A stretch of DNA of 64,000 nt from Deinococcus metalli (GCF_014201805.1 NZ_JACHFK010000001.1:744001-808000), one strand, 5' to 3'. Shown: positions 46,642 through 62,659, counted from the first letter of the stretch. The notes: a model not told the origin generated them from the sequence alone. Numbers and translations: made by a program.

Positions 46642-47667
46642 TTGAGCCTCACCCCTACCGAACTGCAGTCGTACCTCTCCGCCCTCGTCACGGGCGAGCT
46701 GAACCTCTCCACCATGATCTGGGGCCCGCCCGGCGTCGGCAAGAGCAGCGTCGTGGCCCAGGTCGCCGCGAAACACGGCCTGGATTTCGTGGACGTCCGC
46801 CTGTCGCAGCTCGCCCCGACCGACCTGCGCGGCCTGCCGGTGCCGGAAGCCGACGGGCAGGGCAGCGGCACGTCCCGGTGGTATCCGCCGGACTTCCTGC
46901 CGCGCGGCGGCCACGGCATCCTGTTTCTGGACGAGGTGAACATGGCGCCGCCCACCATGCAGGGCATGGCGCAGCAGCTCATCCTCGACCGCAAGGTGGG
47001 TAGCTACGAGCTGCCGGAGGGCTGGTTCGTGTGGGCTGCCGGCAACCGCAAGGAAGACCGCGCCAGCGTGTTCGACATGCCCGCGCCGCTCGCCAACCGC
47101 TTCCTGCACCTGACCGTGCGGCCGGACTTCGACTCGTGGCGCACCTACGCGCTGGGCCGGAGCCTGCACGAGCACGTGATCGCGTTCCTGACCTTCCGGC
47201 CGGAACTGCTGTGGCGCCTGGACCCGCAGCAGCCGGCATGGCCCAGTCCCCGCGCGTGGGAGATGGCCTCGCGGCTGCACCGCGCCGGCCTGGACGCTGC
47301 GCCCGCCATTGGAGAGGCGGCCGGGGCCGAGTTCAGCGCCTTCGTGCGCCTGTACGAACAGCTTCCGGACCTGGGCATCGTGCTGGAGGGCCGCGGCGCG
47401 GGCCTGCGCCTGCCGGACGAGCCCAGCGTGCGCTACGCCGCCGTGGTCGGCCTCGCCGCCCGCGCCAGCACCGCCGACGAGGCGTACCACGCCTTCACGT
47501 GGCTGGCGAACGCCGCCGGCCCCGAGTGGCTGCAACTGTATGTCGCCACGCTGGTGAGCAAGTTCCAGGCCATCGGCCAGCTCGCGGACCTCGCCGCGCT
47601 GGTCGGCCGCGACGAGCGCCTGGCGACGCTGGTGCAGGGCACGCTGGAGCTCACGGAGGGCGGGTGA
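46642..47667 (+). CDS. MoxR-type AAA+ ATPase
   Basis: A 341-residue AAA+ ATPase. Walker A is WGPPGVGKSS (27-36), Walker B ILFLDEVNMAPP, sensor 1 AAGNRKEDR, and the Arg finger region LANRFLH. A helical lid and C-terminal region follow. MoxR proteins usually work as remodelling chaperones with a VWA-domain partner, and the next gene encodes exactly that. The start is TTG with AAGGAG upstream; no better ATG or GTG exists. A GGATGGA hairpin lies before the next gene. Confidence 0.9.
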   Translation: MSLTPTELQSYLSALVTGELNLSTMIWGPPGVGKSSVVAQVAAKHGLDFVDVRLSQLAPTDLRGLPVPEADGQGSGTSRWYPPDFLPRGGHGILFLDEVNMAPPTMQGMAQQLILDRKVGSYELPEGWFVWAAGNRKEDRASVFDMPAPLANRFLHLTVRPDFDSWRTYALGRSLHEHVIAFLTFRPELLWRLDPQQPAWPSPRAWEMASRLHRAGLDAAPAIGEAAGAEFSAFVRLYEQLPDLGIVLEGRGAGLRLPDEPSVRYAAVVGLAARASTADEAYHAFTWLANAAGPEWLQLYVATLVSKFQAIGQLADLAALVGRDERLATLVQGTLELTEGG

Positions 47668-47679
47668 GGAAGGAAAAAA

Positions 47680-47733
47680 GATGGAGGATGGAGGATAGGA
47701 AAAACCCGTCCTGTCGATCCTCCATCCTCCATC
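47680..47733. repeat. GGATGGA-rich hairpin between moxR-like and VWA genes
   Basis: Perfect 17-bp stem (47680-47696 with 47717-47733) built of GGATGGA units, 20-nt loop with an inner AGGA/TCCT stem. The same architecture as 21004-21057, again inside an operon, 12 nt after the upstream stop. Confidence 0.75.
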
Positions 47734-47755
47734 CTCCATCCTCGCCGGGAGCCGC

Positions 47756-48888
<1,133 letters not shown>

Positions 48889-48892
<4 letters not shown>

Positions 48893-49736
48893 ACGCCACC
48901 AGCCTGCCCGACACTTTCATTCCCGACCGCACGCTCGTGCCGGACGACGGTTCCGTGTGGGTCGTGTTCGACGGCCCGAAACTCGTGCTGACCGCCGAGG
49001 GCACGCTGCCCGCGTCTCCCCTGCCGGTGGTGGACGTGACCGCGCTGGGCACGCTGGACGGCCGGGCGTACTTCGCGGCCGGGCTCGATGGCGCCCTGCC
49101 CGACGGCTTCACGTCCATTCCGCTGCGAGCGGCGTTTGGCAAGCTCAGCGAGGCGCAGATGGGCGTGGCCGGGTACGGCTCGCAACTCGTGGACTATGTG
49201 CGGACGCACCGCTACTGCGGCCGCTGCGCCACGCCGCTGGTGGACTCCGGACATGAGCGCTCGCGCACGTGCCCGAACTGCGGCCTGACCGTGTACCCAC
49301 GCGTGGCCCCCGTGGCGATGGTGCTGATCCACCGGGGCAAGGGGCTGGATACGGAACTGCTGCTGGCGCGTGGCCCGCACTTCGCACCGGGCGTGTATTC
49401 CGCGCTCGCGGGTTTCGTGGAGCCGTCCGAGACGCTGGAACACGCCGCGCACCGCGAGGTGCAGGAGGAGGTCGGCGTGACGGTCACGAACCTGACCTAC
49501 GTGCTGAGCCAGCCGTGGCCCTTCCCGCACTCGCTGATGGTCGGCTTCGACGCCGAGTACGTGGGCGGCGACATCGTGCCGCAGCCGGGCGAGATCGAGG
49601 ACGCCCGCTGGTTTCCGGTCACGGCCCTGCCGCTGCTGCCGGGGCCGTTCAGCATCGCGCGGCAGCTGATCGACCGGGCAGCGGAGCGCGCGCTGCACGG
49701 CGCGGACGACGGCGCGGGCATGGCATCATCGGGGTC

Positions 49737-49740
<4 letters not shown>
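48889..49740 (+). CDS. nudC: NAD(+)/NADH pyrophosphatase
   Basis: A 283-residue Nudix hydrolase of the NudC type, which splits NAD(H) to NMN and AMP and removes NAD caps from RNA. A four-Cys zinc site is present (C110, C113, C128, C131). The Nudix box GFVEPSETLEHAAHREVQEE starts near residue 175, and SQPWPFPHSLM is the NudC signature. GTG start overlaps the DUF2201 stop, and its own stop overlaps the next ATG, so it sits inside a coupled operon. Confidence 0.94.
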
Positions 49741-51130
<1,390 letters not shown>

Positions 51131-51134
<4 letters not shown>

Positions 51135-51592
51135 CCGACATCCGCGTGCCGCTGGGCGGCCTGAAGTTCAGCGTCCGCGTGGCGATCCTGTGCACGCGCG
51201 GCGACCGGCTGCTGACGAACAGCGCGGACGGCCTGCCATTCCACTTCCTGCCCGGCGGCGCCCTGGGTACCGACGAGGACACCCTGGACTGCGCCCGGCG
51301 CGAGTGGCACGAGGAGACCGGCGTGGTCCCTGGTCCCCTGCGCCTCGTCGGCGTGATCGAGAACTTCTTTGGCCCCCCAGAGAAACGCCAGCACGAGATC
51401 GGCTTCTATTACCGCATGGACGCTCCCACCGCGCTGCCGGACACGCCTTTCACCGTGGCCGACAACGCCGAGGTGACGTGCCAGTGGGTACCCATCGAGG
51501 AGTTCGCCGCGACTCCGATCTACCCGCTCGTGGCTCGGTCGCTCCTGGACGTTCCCGAGGGCGAGGTGCGGCACGTCATCAACCGGGAGTGA
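51131..51592 (+). CDS. Nudix hydrolase
   Basis: A 153-residue single-domain Nudix protein. The box GX5EX7REUXEEXGU is complete: GGALGTDEDTL, then CARREWHEETGV (about residues 42-65). It has no specificity-determining flanking domain that I recognise. Substrates could be a nucleoside diphosphate derivative, a capped nucleotide or a damaged dNTP. Deinococcus genomes carry many such genes. GTG start overlaps the repeat-protein stop; it is the last gene of the operon. Confidence 0.92.
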
Positions 51593-51901
51593 TTGCCAAC
51601 GCCGCCACGCTCATGATGACTCCGGATGAGGTCTTCCTTGGCGGCAGGAACGCCAAGCTCGCTCCCCAGCCCAGCCTCTGTAAGCAGCGCTACGAGTCTG
51701 CTGCAAGGAGGGAGCCAAAAACCGAAGCGTCCGCCCTGCCCCTGACCGAAAGCCGTCGTGCGCGCAGCGCGCGGGCTGTGACGGCGACAACGCCCGAGGC
51801 AAGGACGCGGCCCCTCGCTGACGAGGCTCCAGTTACGGCCAAGTAGAGCGACGTGGCGACCACTTGCCGAGCGCAGCGCTCTCCCCCTGCCCCACTGGGG
51901 T
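51593..51901. other. gene-free stretch with hairpins
   Basis: No convincing gene on either strand. It contains a perfect 7-bp hairpin (51637-51643 with 51651-51657) shortly after the Nudix stop and a CGCGC-rich palindrome near 51760-51770. The composition is less codon-like than its flanks. It may be a decayed gene or a repeat, but no similarity could be tested. Confidence 0.5.
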
Positions 51902-51929
51902 AGGAGGCCAGGAGGTAGGGCCTCCTTTT
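51902..51929 (+). terminator. rho-independent terminator of the moxR-to-Nudix operon
   Basis: AGGAGGCC (51902-51909) pairs with GGCCTCCT (51919-51926), then TTTC. It is the clear stop between the convergent Nudix operon and uvrD. Confidence 0.8.
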
Positions 51930-54151
51930 CAAACCGCCGTCAGATTCGCAAACTTCACCAGCAGCTTCTTCGTCCCGGCCGACGGGAAGTGCACCGTGAC
52001 CTCCTGCCGCTCGCCCATCCCCGCGACCGCCAGTACCTGTCCTTCCCCGAACTTGGGGTGCCGCACCTTCTCGCCGCCGCGGTAGGCCATGCCCTCCGTC
52101 ATGGGGCTGGTGTTCTTCACGGCGCTGGGCGTGACGGGCACGGTGGGCCGGTAGGTCTTCCACGTTTTGGCGCGGTACTCGATGACCTGGCCGTAGGGGT
52201 CGACGGTGTCGAAGCCGCCCTCGATCTCCTCCAGGAACCGGCTGTCCTCGGCGGCGTTGGTCTTGCCGAACTGCATCCGGTTCTCGGCAGCGGTGAGAAA
52301 CAGCCGGTCCATCGCGCGGGTTATGGCGACGTAGAACAGCCGGCGCTCTTCCTCGATGCCGCCGGCCTCGACGAGGGCACCCTTGCTGGGCAGCAGGCCC
52401 TCCTCGGTGCCGACGATGAACACCACGGGGAATTCCAGGCCCTTGGCGTTGTGCATGGTCATCAGGGTGACGGCGTCCTCGGGGGTGCCCTTGTTCTCCT
52501 GTTTCGTGCGCATGTCGTCGACGCTGGACAGCAGCGCGGCGTCGTCAAGGAAGTCCTGAATCGTGCCGTCGTGATCCTGCGACCACTCCTCGGCGGCGTT
52601 CACGAGTTCCTCGAGGTTCTCGACGCGCACCTGGCCTTCCTGGCCCTCGGTGCGCAGGAGGTCGAGGTAGCCGCTGGTCTCGATGACGTAGCGCAGGAAG
52701 GGCGCGGGTTCGTAGTTCTCGGCAGCGTCGCTCATGGCGGCCATCAGCTGGGCGAACTCGACGGGCTTGTTCGCGCCACGGTCGAGGATGCGGTCGTCGG
52801 CGGCGCGGGCGCAGGCCTCGAGCAGCGTGGTGCCCTGGATGCGCGCCCAGTCAAGCAGCTTTTCCAGCGCGGTGTCACCGATGCCGCGTTTGGGCCGGCC
52901 GATGATGCGGCGCAGGGCCACGTCGTCGCTGGGATTGATGGCGAGCCGGGCGTAGGCGAGGATGTCCCTGATCTCGCGCCGGTCGTAGAAGCCGACGCCG
53001 CCGACGATCTTCGCGGGAATCTGCACGCGCCGCAGGGACTCTTCGAGCACGCGGGACTGGGCGTTCGTGCGGTACAGGATCGCCATCTCGCCGAAGCGGC
53101 GGCCCTCCAGGGCGTGCAGGCGGGTGATCCACTCGGCCACGAAGTCGCCCTCGGCACGGTGGTCGGTTGCGCGGTGGAACACGACGGCGTGCCCGTCCTC
53201 CTTCACGGCGCGCAGGGTCTTGTCGAGGCGCTCGGCGTTGTTCTCGATCAGCTTGTTGGCGATGCCCAGGACGCGGGCGCTGGAGCGGTAGTTGTGCTCC
53301 AGCATGTACACCTTGGCGTCCGGGTAGTCCTTCTGGAAGTCGAGGATGTTCTGGATGTCGGCACCGCGGAACTTGTAGATCGACTGGTCGGGGTCGCCCA
53401 CCACCAGCAGGTTCCGGTCGCGGGAGGCCAGCAGCCGCGTGAGTTCGTACTGCGCCTTGTTGGTGTCCTGGTACTCGTCCACGTGGATGAACTTCGCGCG
53501 GTTCTGGACGGCGTTCAGCACACCCGGCACCTCGCGGAACAGCCGCACGGTCTCGGTGATGAGGTCGCCGAAGTCGATGGCGTTCTGGCCCTTCTTGCGG
53601 TCCTCGTAGCGGCGGTAGACCTCGGCGGCGGCGTCCTTGGGAATGCCGCTGATGTACGGCTCATACGCGCGGTCAAGGTCGGCGGGCGTCTGGAGGTTGC
53701 TCTTGGCGCGGTCGAGGATGCCCCGCACGACGCGGGGGCTGGTCTCCGGGCCGATGCCGGGCACGCTGCCCATGACTTCCTTGAGCAGGTCGAGCTGGTC
53801 GTCGTCGTCGTAGATGACGAAGCCGCGCCTCAGGCCGATGTGCTCGCCGTACGCGCGCAGGATGCGGACGCCGGCGGAGTGAAAGGTGCTCATCCACAGC
53901 TGATCTGCGCCCGGCACGAGGTGGCTGGCGCGCTCGCGCATCTCGGCGGCGGCCTTGTTGGTGAAGGTCACGGCCAGGATCTCGCCGGGCGCCGCGCCGT
54001 AGTGGGCGATCAGGTGGGCGATGCGGTAGATCAGCGTACGGGTCTTGCCGCTGCCGGCGCCGGCGATGACCAGGGCGGGGCCGGTGTAGTGGTCGGCGGC
54101 CTCGGCCTGGGTAGGATTGAGGGCAGCGAGCAGGTCCGGCGCGGTGGTCAC
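51929..54151 (-). CDS. uvrD: DNA helicase UvrD/PcrA
   Basis: SF1A 3'-5' helicase for excision and mismatch repair and replication restart. The 740-residue length matches the family. Motifs: Q-motif LNPTQAEAA, Walker A IAGAGSGKTRT, Ia LAVTFTNKAA, II DEYQDTN, III VGDPDQSIYKFRGA, IV HNYRS, V TMHNAKGLEFPVVF and VI YVAITRA. The C-terminal PcrA-type tail (VRHPKFGEGQVLAVAG) is present. GTG start with TACACT 6 nt upstream. An RDRM-like site lies 23-39 nt upstream, fitting damage-induced control. Confidence 0.97.
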   Translation of the reverse strand: MTTAPDLLAALNPTQAEAADHYTGPALVIAGAGSGKTRTLIYRIAHLIAHYGAAPGEILAVTFTNKAAAEMRERASHLVPGADQLWMSTFHSAGVRILRAYGEHIGLRRGFVIYDDDDQLDLLKEVMGSVPGIGPETSPRVVRGILDRAKSNLQTPADLDRAYEPYISGIPKDAAAEVYRRYEDRKKGQNAIDFGDLITETVRLFREVPGVLNAVQNRAKFIHVDEYQDTNKAQYELTRLLASRDRNLLVVGDPDQSIYKFRGADIQNILDFQKDYPDAKVYMLEHNYRSSARVLGIANKLIENNAERLDKTLRAVKEDGHAVVFHRATDHRAEGDFVAEWITRLHALEGRRFGEMAILYRTNAQSRVLEESLRRVQIPAKIVGGVGFYDRREIRDILAYARLAINPSDDVALRRIIGRPKRGIGDTALEKLLDWARIQGTTLLEACARAADDRILDRGANKPVEFAQLMAAMSDAAENYEPAPFLRYVIETSGYLDLLRTEGQEGQVRVENLEELVNAAEEWSQDHDGTIQDFLDDAALLSSVDDMRTKQENKGTPEDAVTLMTMHNAKGLEFPVVFIVGTEEGLLPSKGALVEAGGIEEERRLFYVAITRAMDRLFLTAAENRMQFGKTNAAEDSRFLEEIEGGFDTVDPYGQVIEYRAKTWKTYRPTVPVTPSAVKNTSPMTEGMAYRGGEKVRHPKFGEGQVLAVAGMGERQEVTVHFPSAGTKKLLVKFANLTAV

Positions 54152-54157
54152 CTGTGA

Positions 54158-54163
54158 AGTGTA
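54158..54163 (-). promoter_or_regulatory. -10 box of uvrD
   Basis: TACACT on the minus strand ends 6 nt before the GTG at 54151. Confidence 0.6.
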
Positions 54164-54173
54164 TCAGGCGCGG

Positions 54174-54190
54174 TTCTGCTCTGGACATAA
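54174..54190 (+). promoter_or_regulatory. RDRM-like site (possible DdrO operator) upstream of uvrD
   Basis: The right half GACATAA (54184-54190) is identical to the radiation/desiccation response motif, and 12 of 17 positions match TTATGTCATTGACATAA. It overlaps the expected -35 region of uvrD. uvrD is among genes assigned to this regulon in other Deinococcus. The left half is weak, so this is a candidate only. Confidence 0.45.
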
Positions 54191-54239
54191 CGGGGGGTGT
54201 TCCCGGGCAGGGCACGGTGTTCGTCGCACCTAACCCTGT

Positions 54240-54245
54240 TAGCCT
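54240..54245 (+). promoter_or_regulatory. -10 box of the CDF gene
   Basis: TAGCCT ends 7 nt before the ATG at 54253, selecting that start over an in-frame codon at 54154. Confidence 0.55.
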
Positions 54246-54252
54246 CGCCGGG

Positions 54253-55152
54253 ATGAGTCCGCGTCCCACAGCCACCCTCACCATCGCCCTGGGCAGCATC
54301 TTTGTCGCCCTGGTCGTGCTGGGCCTGAAGTTCCTGGCGTATGCCATGACCGGCAGCGTCGCGCTGTACTCGGACGCGCTGGAGAGCATCATCAACGTGG
54401 CGGCGGCGGTCGCGGCGTTCATCGCCCTGCAGGTCGCCGCGCGGCCCGCCGACGCGAACCACCCCTACGGGCACACCAAGGCCGAATACTTCAGCGCGGT
54501 GGCCGAGGGCGTGCTGATCGTGCTCGCGGCGATCAGCATCGCGCGCGAGGCGATCCCGGTGCTGCTGGCCCCCAGGGCGGTGGACGCGCCCTACGCCGGC
54601 ATCCTGGTGAACCTGGGGGCCAGCGCGCTGAACGCCGTGTGGGCCACGCTGCTGCTGCGCACCGGGCGCGCGTCGCGGTCGCCGGCGCTGCTGGCCGACG
54701 GCCGGCACGTCATGAGCGACGTGGTGACCAGCGTGGGCGTGCTGATCGGCGTGGTGGCGGCCAAACTCACGGGGCTGGCGTTCCTGGACCCGGCACTGGC
54801 GCTGCTGGTGGCGCTGAACATCCTGTGGAGCGGGTGGCAGCTGGTCCGCGACTCGGTGGGCGGCCTGATGGACGCCGCGGTGGACAGCAAGACCGAGGGC
54901 CGCATCCGGGCACTGCTGAGCGAGCACGGCGACGGTGCCCTGGAGGTGCACGATCTGAGAACCCGACACGCCGGCCGCATGACCTTCATCGAGTTCCATC
55001 TGGTCGTGCCGGGCACCATGACGGTGGAGTCGGCGCACACCATCTGCGACCGCCTGGAGGACGCCCTGCGCGCCGAGATGCCCGACATCAGCGTCACGAT
55101 CCATGTGGAGCCGCAGGAGAAGGCCAAGCACCACGGCGTGCTGGTGCTGTGA
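54253..55152 (+). CDS. cation diffusion facilitator (CDF) metal exporter
   Basis: A 299-residue CDF transporter with six predicted membrane helices and a cytosolic C-terminal metal-sensing domain (HDLRTRHAGRMTFIEFHL). Aligned by eye on E. coli YiiP (TGSV start of TM2), the TM2 metal positions are Glu44 and Asn48 in DALESIIN, while TM5 keeps His153 and Asp157 in RHVMSD. This E-N/H-D set differs from the D-D/H-D of YiiP and the N-D/D-D of manganese exporters, so metal choice is open. HPYGHTKAEYFSA is conserved. It diverges from uvrD. Confidence 0.92.
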   Translation: MSPRPTATLTIALGSIFVALVVLGLKFLAYAMTGSVALYSDALESIINVAAAVAAFIALQVAARPADANHPYGHTKAEYFSAVAEGVLIVLAAISIAREAIPVLLAPRAVDAPYAGILVNLGASALNAVWATLLLRTGRASRSPALLADGRHVMSDVVTSVGVLIGVVAAKLTGLAFLDPALALLVALNILWSGWQLVRDSVGGLMDAAVDSKTEGRIRALLSEHGDGALEVHDLRTRHAGRMTFIEFHLVVPGTMTVESAHTICDRLEDALRAEMPDISVTIHVEPQEKAKHHGVLVL

Positions 55153-55214
55153 ACGCACGGTGTGTGCTGCTGAGCTAAACGCTACGTAAAGTCGCGCTGC
55201 GTCGGTTGATTCAT

Positions 55215-55241
55215 TTGACGCGCGGGGGCCGTGCCTATACT
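55215..55241 (+). promoter_or_regulatory. promoter of the formate dehydrogenase operon
   Basis: TTGACG (55215-55220) and TATACT (55236-55241) with 15 nt between, or TTTGAC with 16. The ATG is 32 nt further on and has a ribosome binding site (GGAGG), so unlike many neighbours this mRNA has a leader. Confidence 0.65.
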
Positions 55242-55273
55242 CGCCGCAGATCAGCTGGAGTGGAGGCAGGAAC

Positions 55274-58336
<3,063 letters not shown>

Positions 58337-58358
58337 CCCCACACCACCGGGAGATCCC

Positions 58359-58862
58359 ATGGCGAAACCGCTTGAATTCACGCCCCGCACGCCCACCCCG
58401 CAGGAAACACTGCACGCCGGCGTAGAGGACTCCACCGACGCGCTGCTCGAAGGGCTGTATGTCCTGCGGCAGCTGCACGCGCACGGCGTGCTGGACGTGC
58501 TCGGCAAGACCGTGCGCGGCGGTGAGGGGCTGGTCGCGTCACTGCTGCACATCACCGGCGGCGAGAGCGGCACCACGCTGCTGCGCAATGTCACCGAGGT
58601 CGGCAAGACGCTGTCGGCCCTCGATCCGCGCGAGGTCAGCGTGCTGGGCCACGCGGTCACGGTCGGCGTGAGCGAGGGCGCGCGGCACGTGGCGGCCGGC
58701 AAGGGGCTCGGGCTGGGCGAGGTGCTGGGCCTGCTGAAAGACCGGGACGTGCAGGTGGCGCTCGGCGCGGTCTTTGCAGTGCTCAAGGGCGCGGGCCGTG
58801 CGCTGCGCGAGGCGGACGGCGAGATCGGCCAGACCGCGCACCAGGCCGAGGTCGGGCGCTGA
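58359..58862 (+). CDS. DUF1641 protein, ForE-like partner of formate dehydrogenase
   Basis: A 167-residue helical protein of the DUF1641 (YjgD/YrhD) family. Conserved stretches include LLEGLYVLRQLHAHGVLDVL and a C-terminal AVFAVLKGAGRAL helix. In Bacillus subtilis the corresponding ForE forms a complex with ForC and is needed to pass electrons to menaquinone. It has no strong transmembrane segment, only amphipathic helices, which fits a peripheral membrane link. GGGAGAT precedes the ATG 22 nt after the dehydrogenase stop. Confidence 0.92.
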   Translation: MAKPLEFTPRTPTPQETLHAGVEDSTDALLEGLYVLRQLHAHGVLDVLGKTVRGGEGLVASLLHITGGESGTTLLRNVTEVGKTLSALDPREVSVLGHAVTVGVSEGARHVAAGKGLGLGEVLGLLKDRDVQVALGAVFAVLKGAGRALREADGEIGQTAHQAEVGR

Positions 58863-58879
58863 GCGCAGACGATCCTGCG

Positions 58880-59671
58880 GTGATCCATCTGCCCGTCCGA
58901 ACCTACCGGGAGGGGCAGTGGTACGCCCAGGACGATGCCGTGGCGGTCGAGGAGCCGCTGGAGCTCCGCCTGCACACCCCGCACGGGCCGGTCGCGCTGG
59001 GCGTGCTGATGCGCACCCCAGGCCATGACCGCGAGCTACTGCTGGGCTGGCTGGTGGCCGAGGGCCTGCTACCGACCGGGTTCACGCTGAACGACGACCC
59101 GGAGAATCCGAACGTGTGGCATCTGCACTCGCCGGAGCACGCCCGGCTCGCGGCGGGCGCGCGGCTGGCCGTGTCGTCGAGCGCGTGCGGGGTCTGCGGC
59201 AGCGGCAGCGTGGAACAGCTGCTGGCCCGCGCCGCGCCGCCCACGTGGACGGCCCTGCCGATCCCAGTGCGGGTGCTCACGGGCCTTCCCACGTCGCTTC
59301 GGGAGCGCCAGCCGGGCTTCGGAGCGACCGGCGGGCTGCACGGGGCCGCGCTGGTGGTGCCGGGCGGCCAGCTGGTGTGCACGCGCGAGGACATCGGCCG
59401 GCACAATGCCGTGGACAAGGTGGTCGGCTGGGCCCACGCGCAGGGCCACCTGCCCCTGCGTGACCACGTCCTGGTGGTGAGCAGCCGCGCGGGCTTCGAG
59501 ATCGTCCAGAAGGCGATCACGGCCGGCATCGCACTCGTCGTGGCGGTGGGGGCCGCCACCACCCTGGCGGTCGAGACGGCCGCCGCGTTCGACGTGACAC
59601 TGTGCGGCTTCACGCGCGACGGCCGACTGACGGTATATGCCGGCCCGGAGCGCGTGTCGGATGGGGCATGA
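58880..59671 (+). CDS. fdhD: formate dehydrogenase accessory sulfurtransferase
   Basis: FdhD passes sulfur to the molybdenum cofactor and is required for formate dehydrogenase activity. The 263-residue protein has the sulfur-relay motif SACGVCGSGS, FGATGGLHGAAL, and TREDIGRHNAVDKVVG, which are family hallmarks. GTG start, 17 nt after the DUF1641 stop and without a clear ribosome binding site. It completes a three-gene ForC-ForE-FdhD module. Confidence 0.95.
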   Translation: MIHLPVRTYREGQWYAQDDAVAVEEPLELRLHTPHGPVALGVLMRTPGHDRELLLGWLVAEGLLPTGFTLNDDPENPNVWHLHSPEHARLAAGARLAVSSSACGVCGSGSVEQLLARAAPPTWTALPIPVRVLTGLPTSLRERQPGFGATGGLHGAALVVPGGQLVCTREDIGRHNAVDKVVGWAHAQGHLPLRDHVLVVSSRAGFEIVQKAITAGIALVVAVGAATTLAVETAAAFDVTLCGFTRDGRLTVYAGPERVSDGA

Positions 59672-59731
59672 CCCACGCTGCGGCGGGCCGGGATCGCCAG
59701 CCGACGCCGCCGGCGAGGAGGCCAGCGCCGC

Positions 59732-60523
59732 TCAGCGGGCGGGCAGCTTGTCTAGGAAAGCGGTGATCGCCGCCAGGATGGAGGTCTCGGCCTGCCCGTG
59801 GGTGACCGTGGGCACGCCGTCGCCCTTCTGGGGGCCGTAGCGGCCGAAGAAGGCGTGCACCGCGCCGGGAATCACGGTCAGCGTGGTGTCGTCCGGCAGG
59901 CGGTCCAGGCCGCCGCGCACCTCCTGTGGGTCGGCCACGCCGTCCTTCTCGGCCAGCAGGGACAGGGTGGGCAGCGTCTTGCCCTTCAGAGTGACGTTCC
60001 CGGCCGGGTACGCGGCCATCAGGATCATGCCGGCCAGCTGGTCGGTGTGCCCGGCCGCGTACTGGGCCGCCATCGCGCCGCCCAGCGAGTGCCCGGCGAT
60101 CACCACGCGCTTGCCCTGGCCGTACTGGGCGATCAGGCCGCCGGCGCGGTTGATGCCGGTCACGGCCAGGTCGAGCGGGAACACCGGGATCACCGTCTGC
60201 ACGCCGTGCATGGTCAGGGCGCGGCCGATCCACTCGTAGGCCTGGGGGCGCACCAGCCCGCCCGGGTACAGGATCAGCAGCGTGGTCGCCTCGCCGCTGG
60301 ACGGCCGGATGTCGATGACCTGACCGCCGGAGGTCTCCAACGTCACCTGCGACGAGTCCTGACCGCTCGGGGGCACGGCGTCCTGCCCCAGCACCAGCGG
60401 GGGCCGCACCGCCGCCTGCCGCGCCGTGGCGATCACGTACCCGGAGAGCAGGGCCAGCACGGCGGTGATCCACGCGCGGACGCGGGCGGACAGACGTTGG
60501 CGGACCGGACGCAGGGTCGTCAT
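59732..60523 (-). CDS. membrane-anchored alpha/beta hydrolase
   Basis: A 263-residue protein. An N-terminal hydrophobic segment (about 16-32) looks like an uncleaved anchor or signal, so the hydrolase domain should face outward. The nucleophile elbow is IAGHSLGGAMA, with an acidic residue in LLAEKDGVADP and His in PGAVHAFFGRYG. These match dienelactone-hydrolase/lysophospholipase-like enzymes. ATG at 60523 is supported by CATCCT 6 nt upstream. It is convergent with fdhD, 60 nt apart. Confidence 0.85.
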   Translation of the reverse strand: MTTLRPVRQRLSARVRAWITAVLALLSGYVIATARQAAVRPPLVLGQDAVPPSGQDSSQVTLETSGGQVIDIRPSSGEATTLLILYPGGLVRPQAYEWIGRALTMHGVQTVIPVFPLDLAVTGINRAGGLIAQYGQGKRVVIAGHSLGGAMAAQYAAGHTDQLAGMILMAAYPAGNVTLKGKTLPTLSLLAEKDGVADPQEVRGGLDRLPDDTTLTVIPGAVHAFFGRYGPQKGDGVPTVTHGQAETSILAAITAFLDKLPAR

Positions 60524-60623
60524 GCCCTCAGGATGCCTCAGCCGGCCGCCCAGCACATGCGGGAACGGCCACACCACGCCGGGAGGTCAGGCAGGGACGC
60601 GGCCGGTCGGGCGCGGGCAGCGC

Positions 60624-60629
60624 TAGCAT
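60624..60629 (+). promoter_or_regulatory. -10 box of the 171-residue protein gene
   Basis: TAGCAT ends 6 nt before the GTG at 60636. Confidence 0.55.
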
Positions 60630-60635
60630 GGCGGG

Positions 60636-61151
60636 GTGACCGCCTCTGCCGAACGGCCCACCCGCCCGCTGGTCTCGAAACCGGCCGGGTACGTGGAGCT
60701 GGCGCGCTACTCCAGCCTGGGCCGGCTTTGGGCCATGCTGGGCGGCGCGGTGCGCGCGGGCCGCACGGTGAGCCTGGTGCGCGGCGACAGCGCCGAGGTA
60801 TGCCGCCGCCGGATTGCGGGCGCGGCCCTGCCGAACGCGGCGGTGTTCCTCGACACCGCGCGGGTTCTGAGCGAACTGGAGGACGCCTTCACGCCGCACC
60901 CGGCGCTGGTGGCGCTCCTGGCCGGCGACGCCGAGCCGCTGCGGGCCGAGGTGAACGCGCACTTCGAGCTGCGGCTGGACTTCGTCCTGGCGCTCACCGC
61001 CCGGCGCGACCTGGTCATGCGGCCGGAGTTCCGCTTCGTGCCCATCGTGCGGGGCCTGAGCGACCTGCCGGACGATCTGCCGCTCGACGCCCGGCGCCTG
61101 GGCCGGGACGAACTGCACCTGCTGGTGCAGCGCGCGTGCGGCCTGGCGTGA
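60636..61151 (+). CDS. protein of unknown function
   Basis: A 171-residue soluble protein not recognised as any family. It contains a basic N-terminal half ([20 protein letters not shown]) and an acidic-basic alternating C-terminal half ([20 protein letters not shown]), probably mixed alpha/beta. The GTG start is supported by a -10 box 6 nt upstream. It lies alone between two minus-strand genes and has no obvious partner. Confidence 0.7.
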   Translation: MTASAERPTRPLVSKPAGYVELARYSSLGRLWAMLGGAVRAGRTVSLVRGDSAEVCRRRIAGAALPNAAVFLDTARVLSELEDAFTPHPALVALLAGDAEPLRAEVNAHFELRLDFVLALTARRDLVMRPEFRFVPIVRGLSDLPDDLPLDARRLGRDELHLLVQRACGLA

Positions 61152-61191
61152 GCTGACGAGCCGACGGAAGGTCGCCCCGCGCCGTGGGCGG

Positions 61192-62652
<1,461 letters not shown>

Positions 62653-62659
62653 GCCCGCC

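Noticed and set aside
51929..54157. 722-codon plus-strand frame
   Set aside because: Antisense shadow of uvrD.
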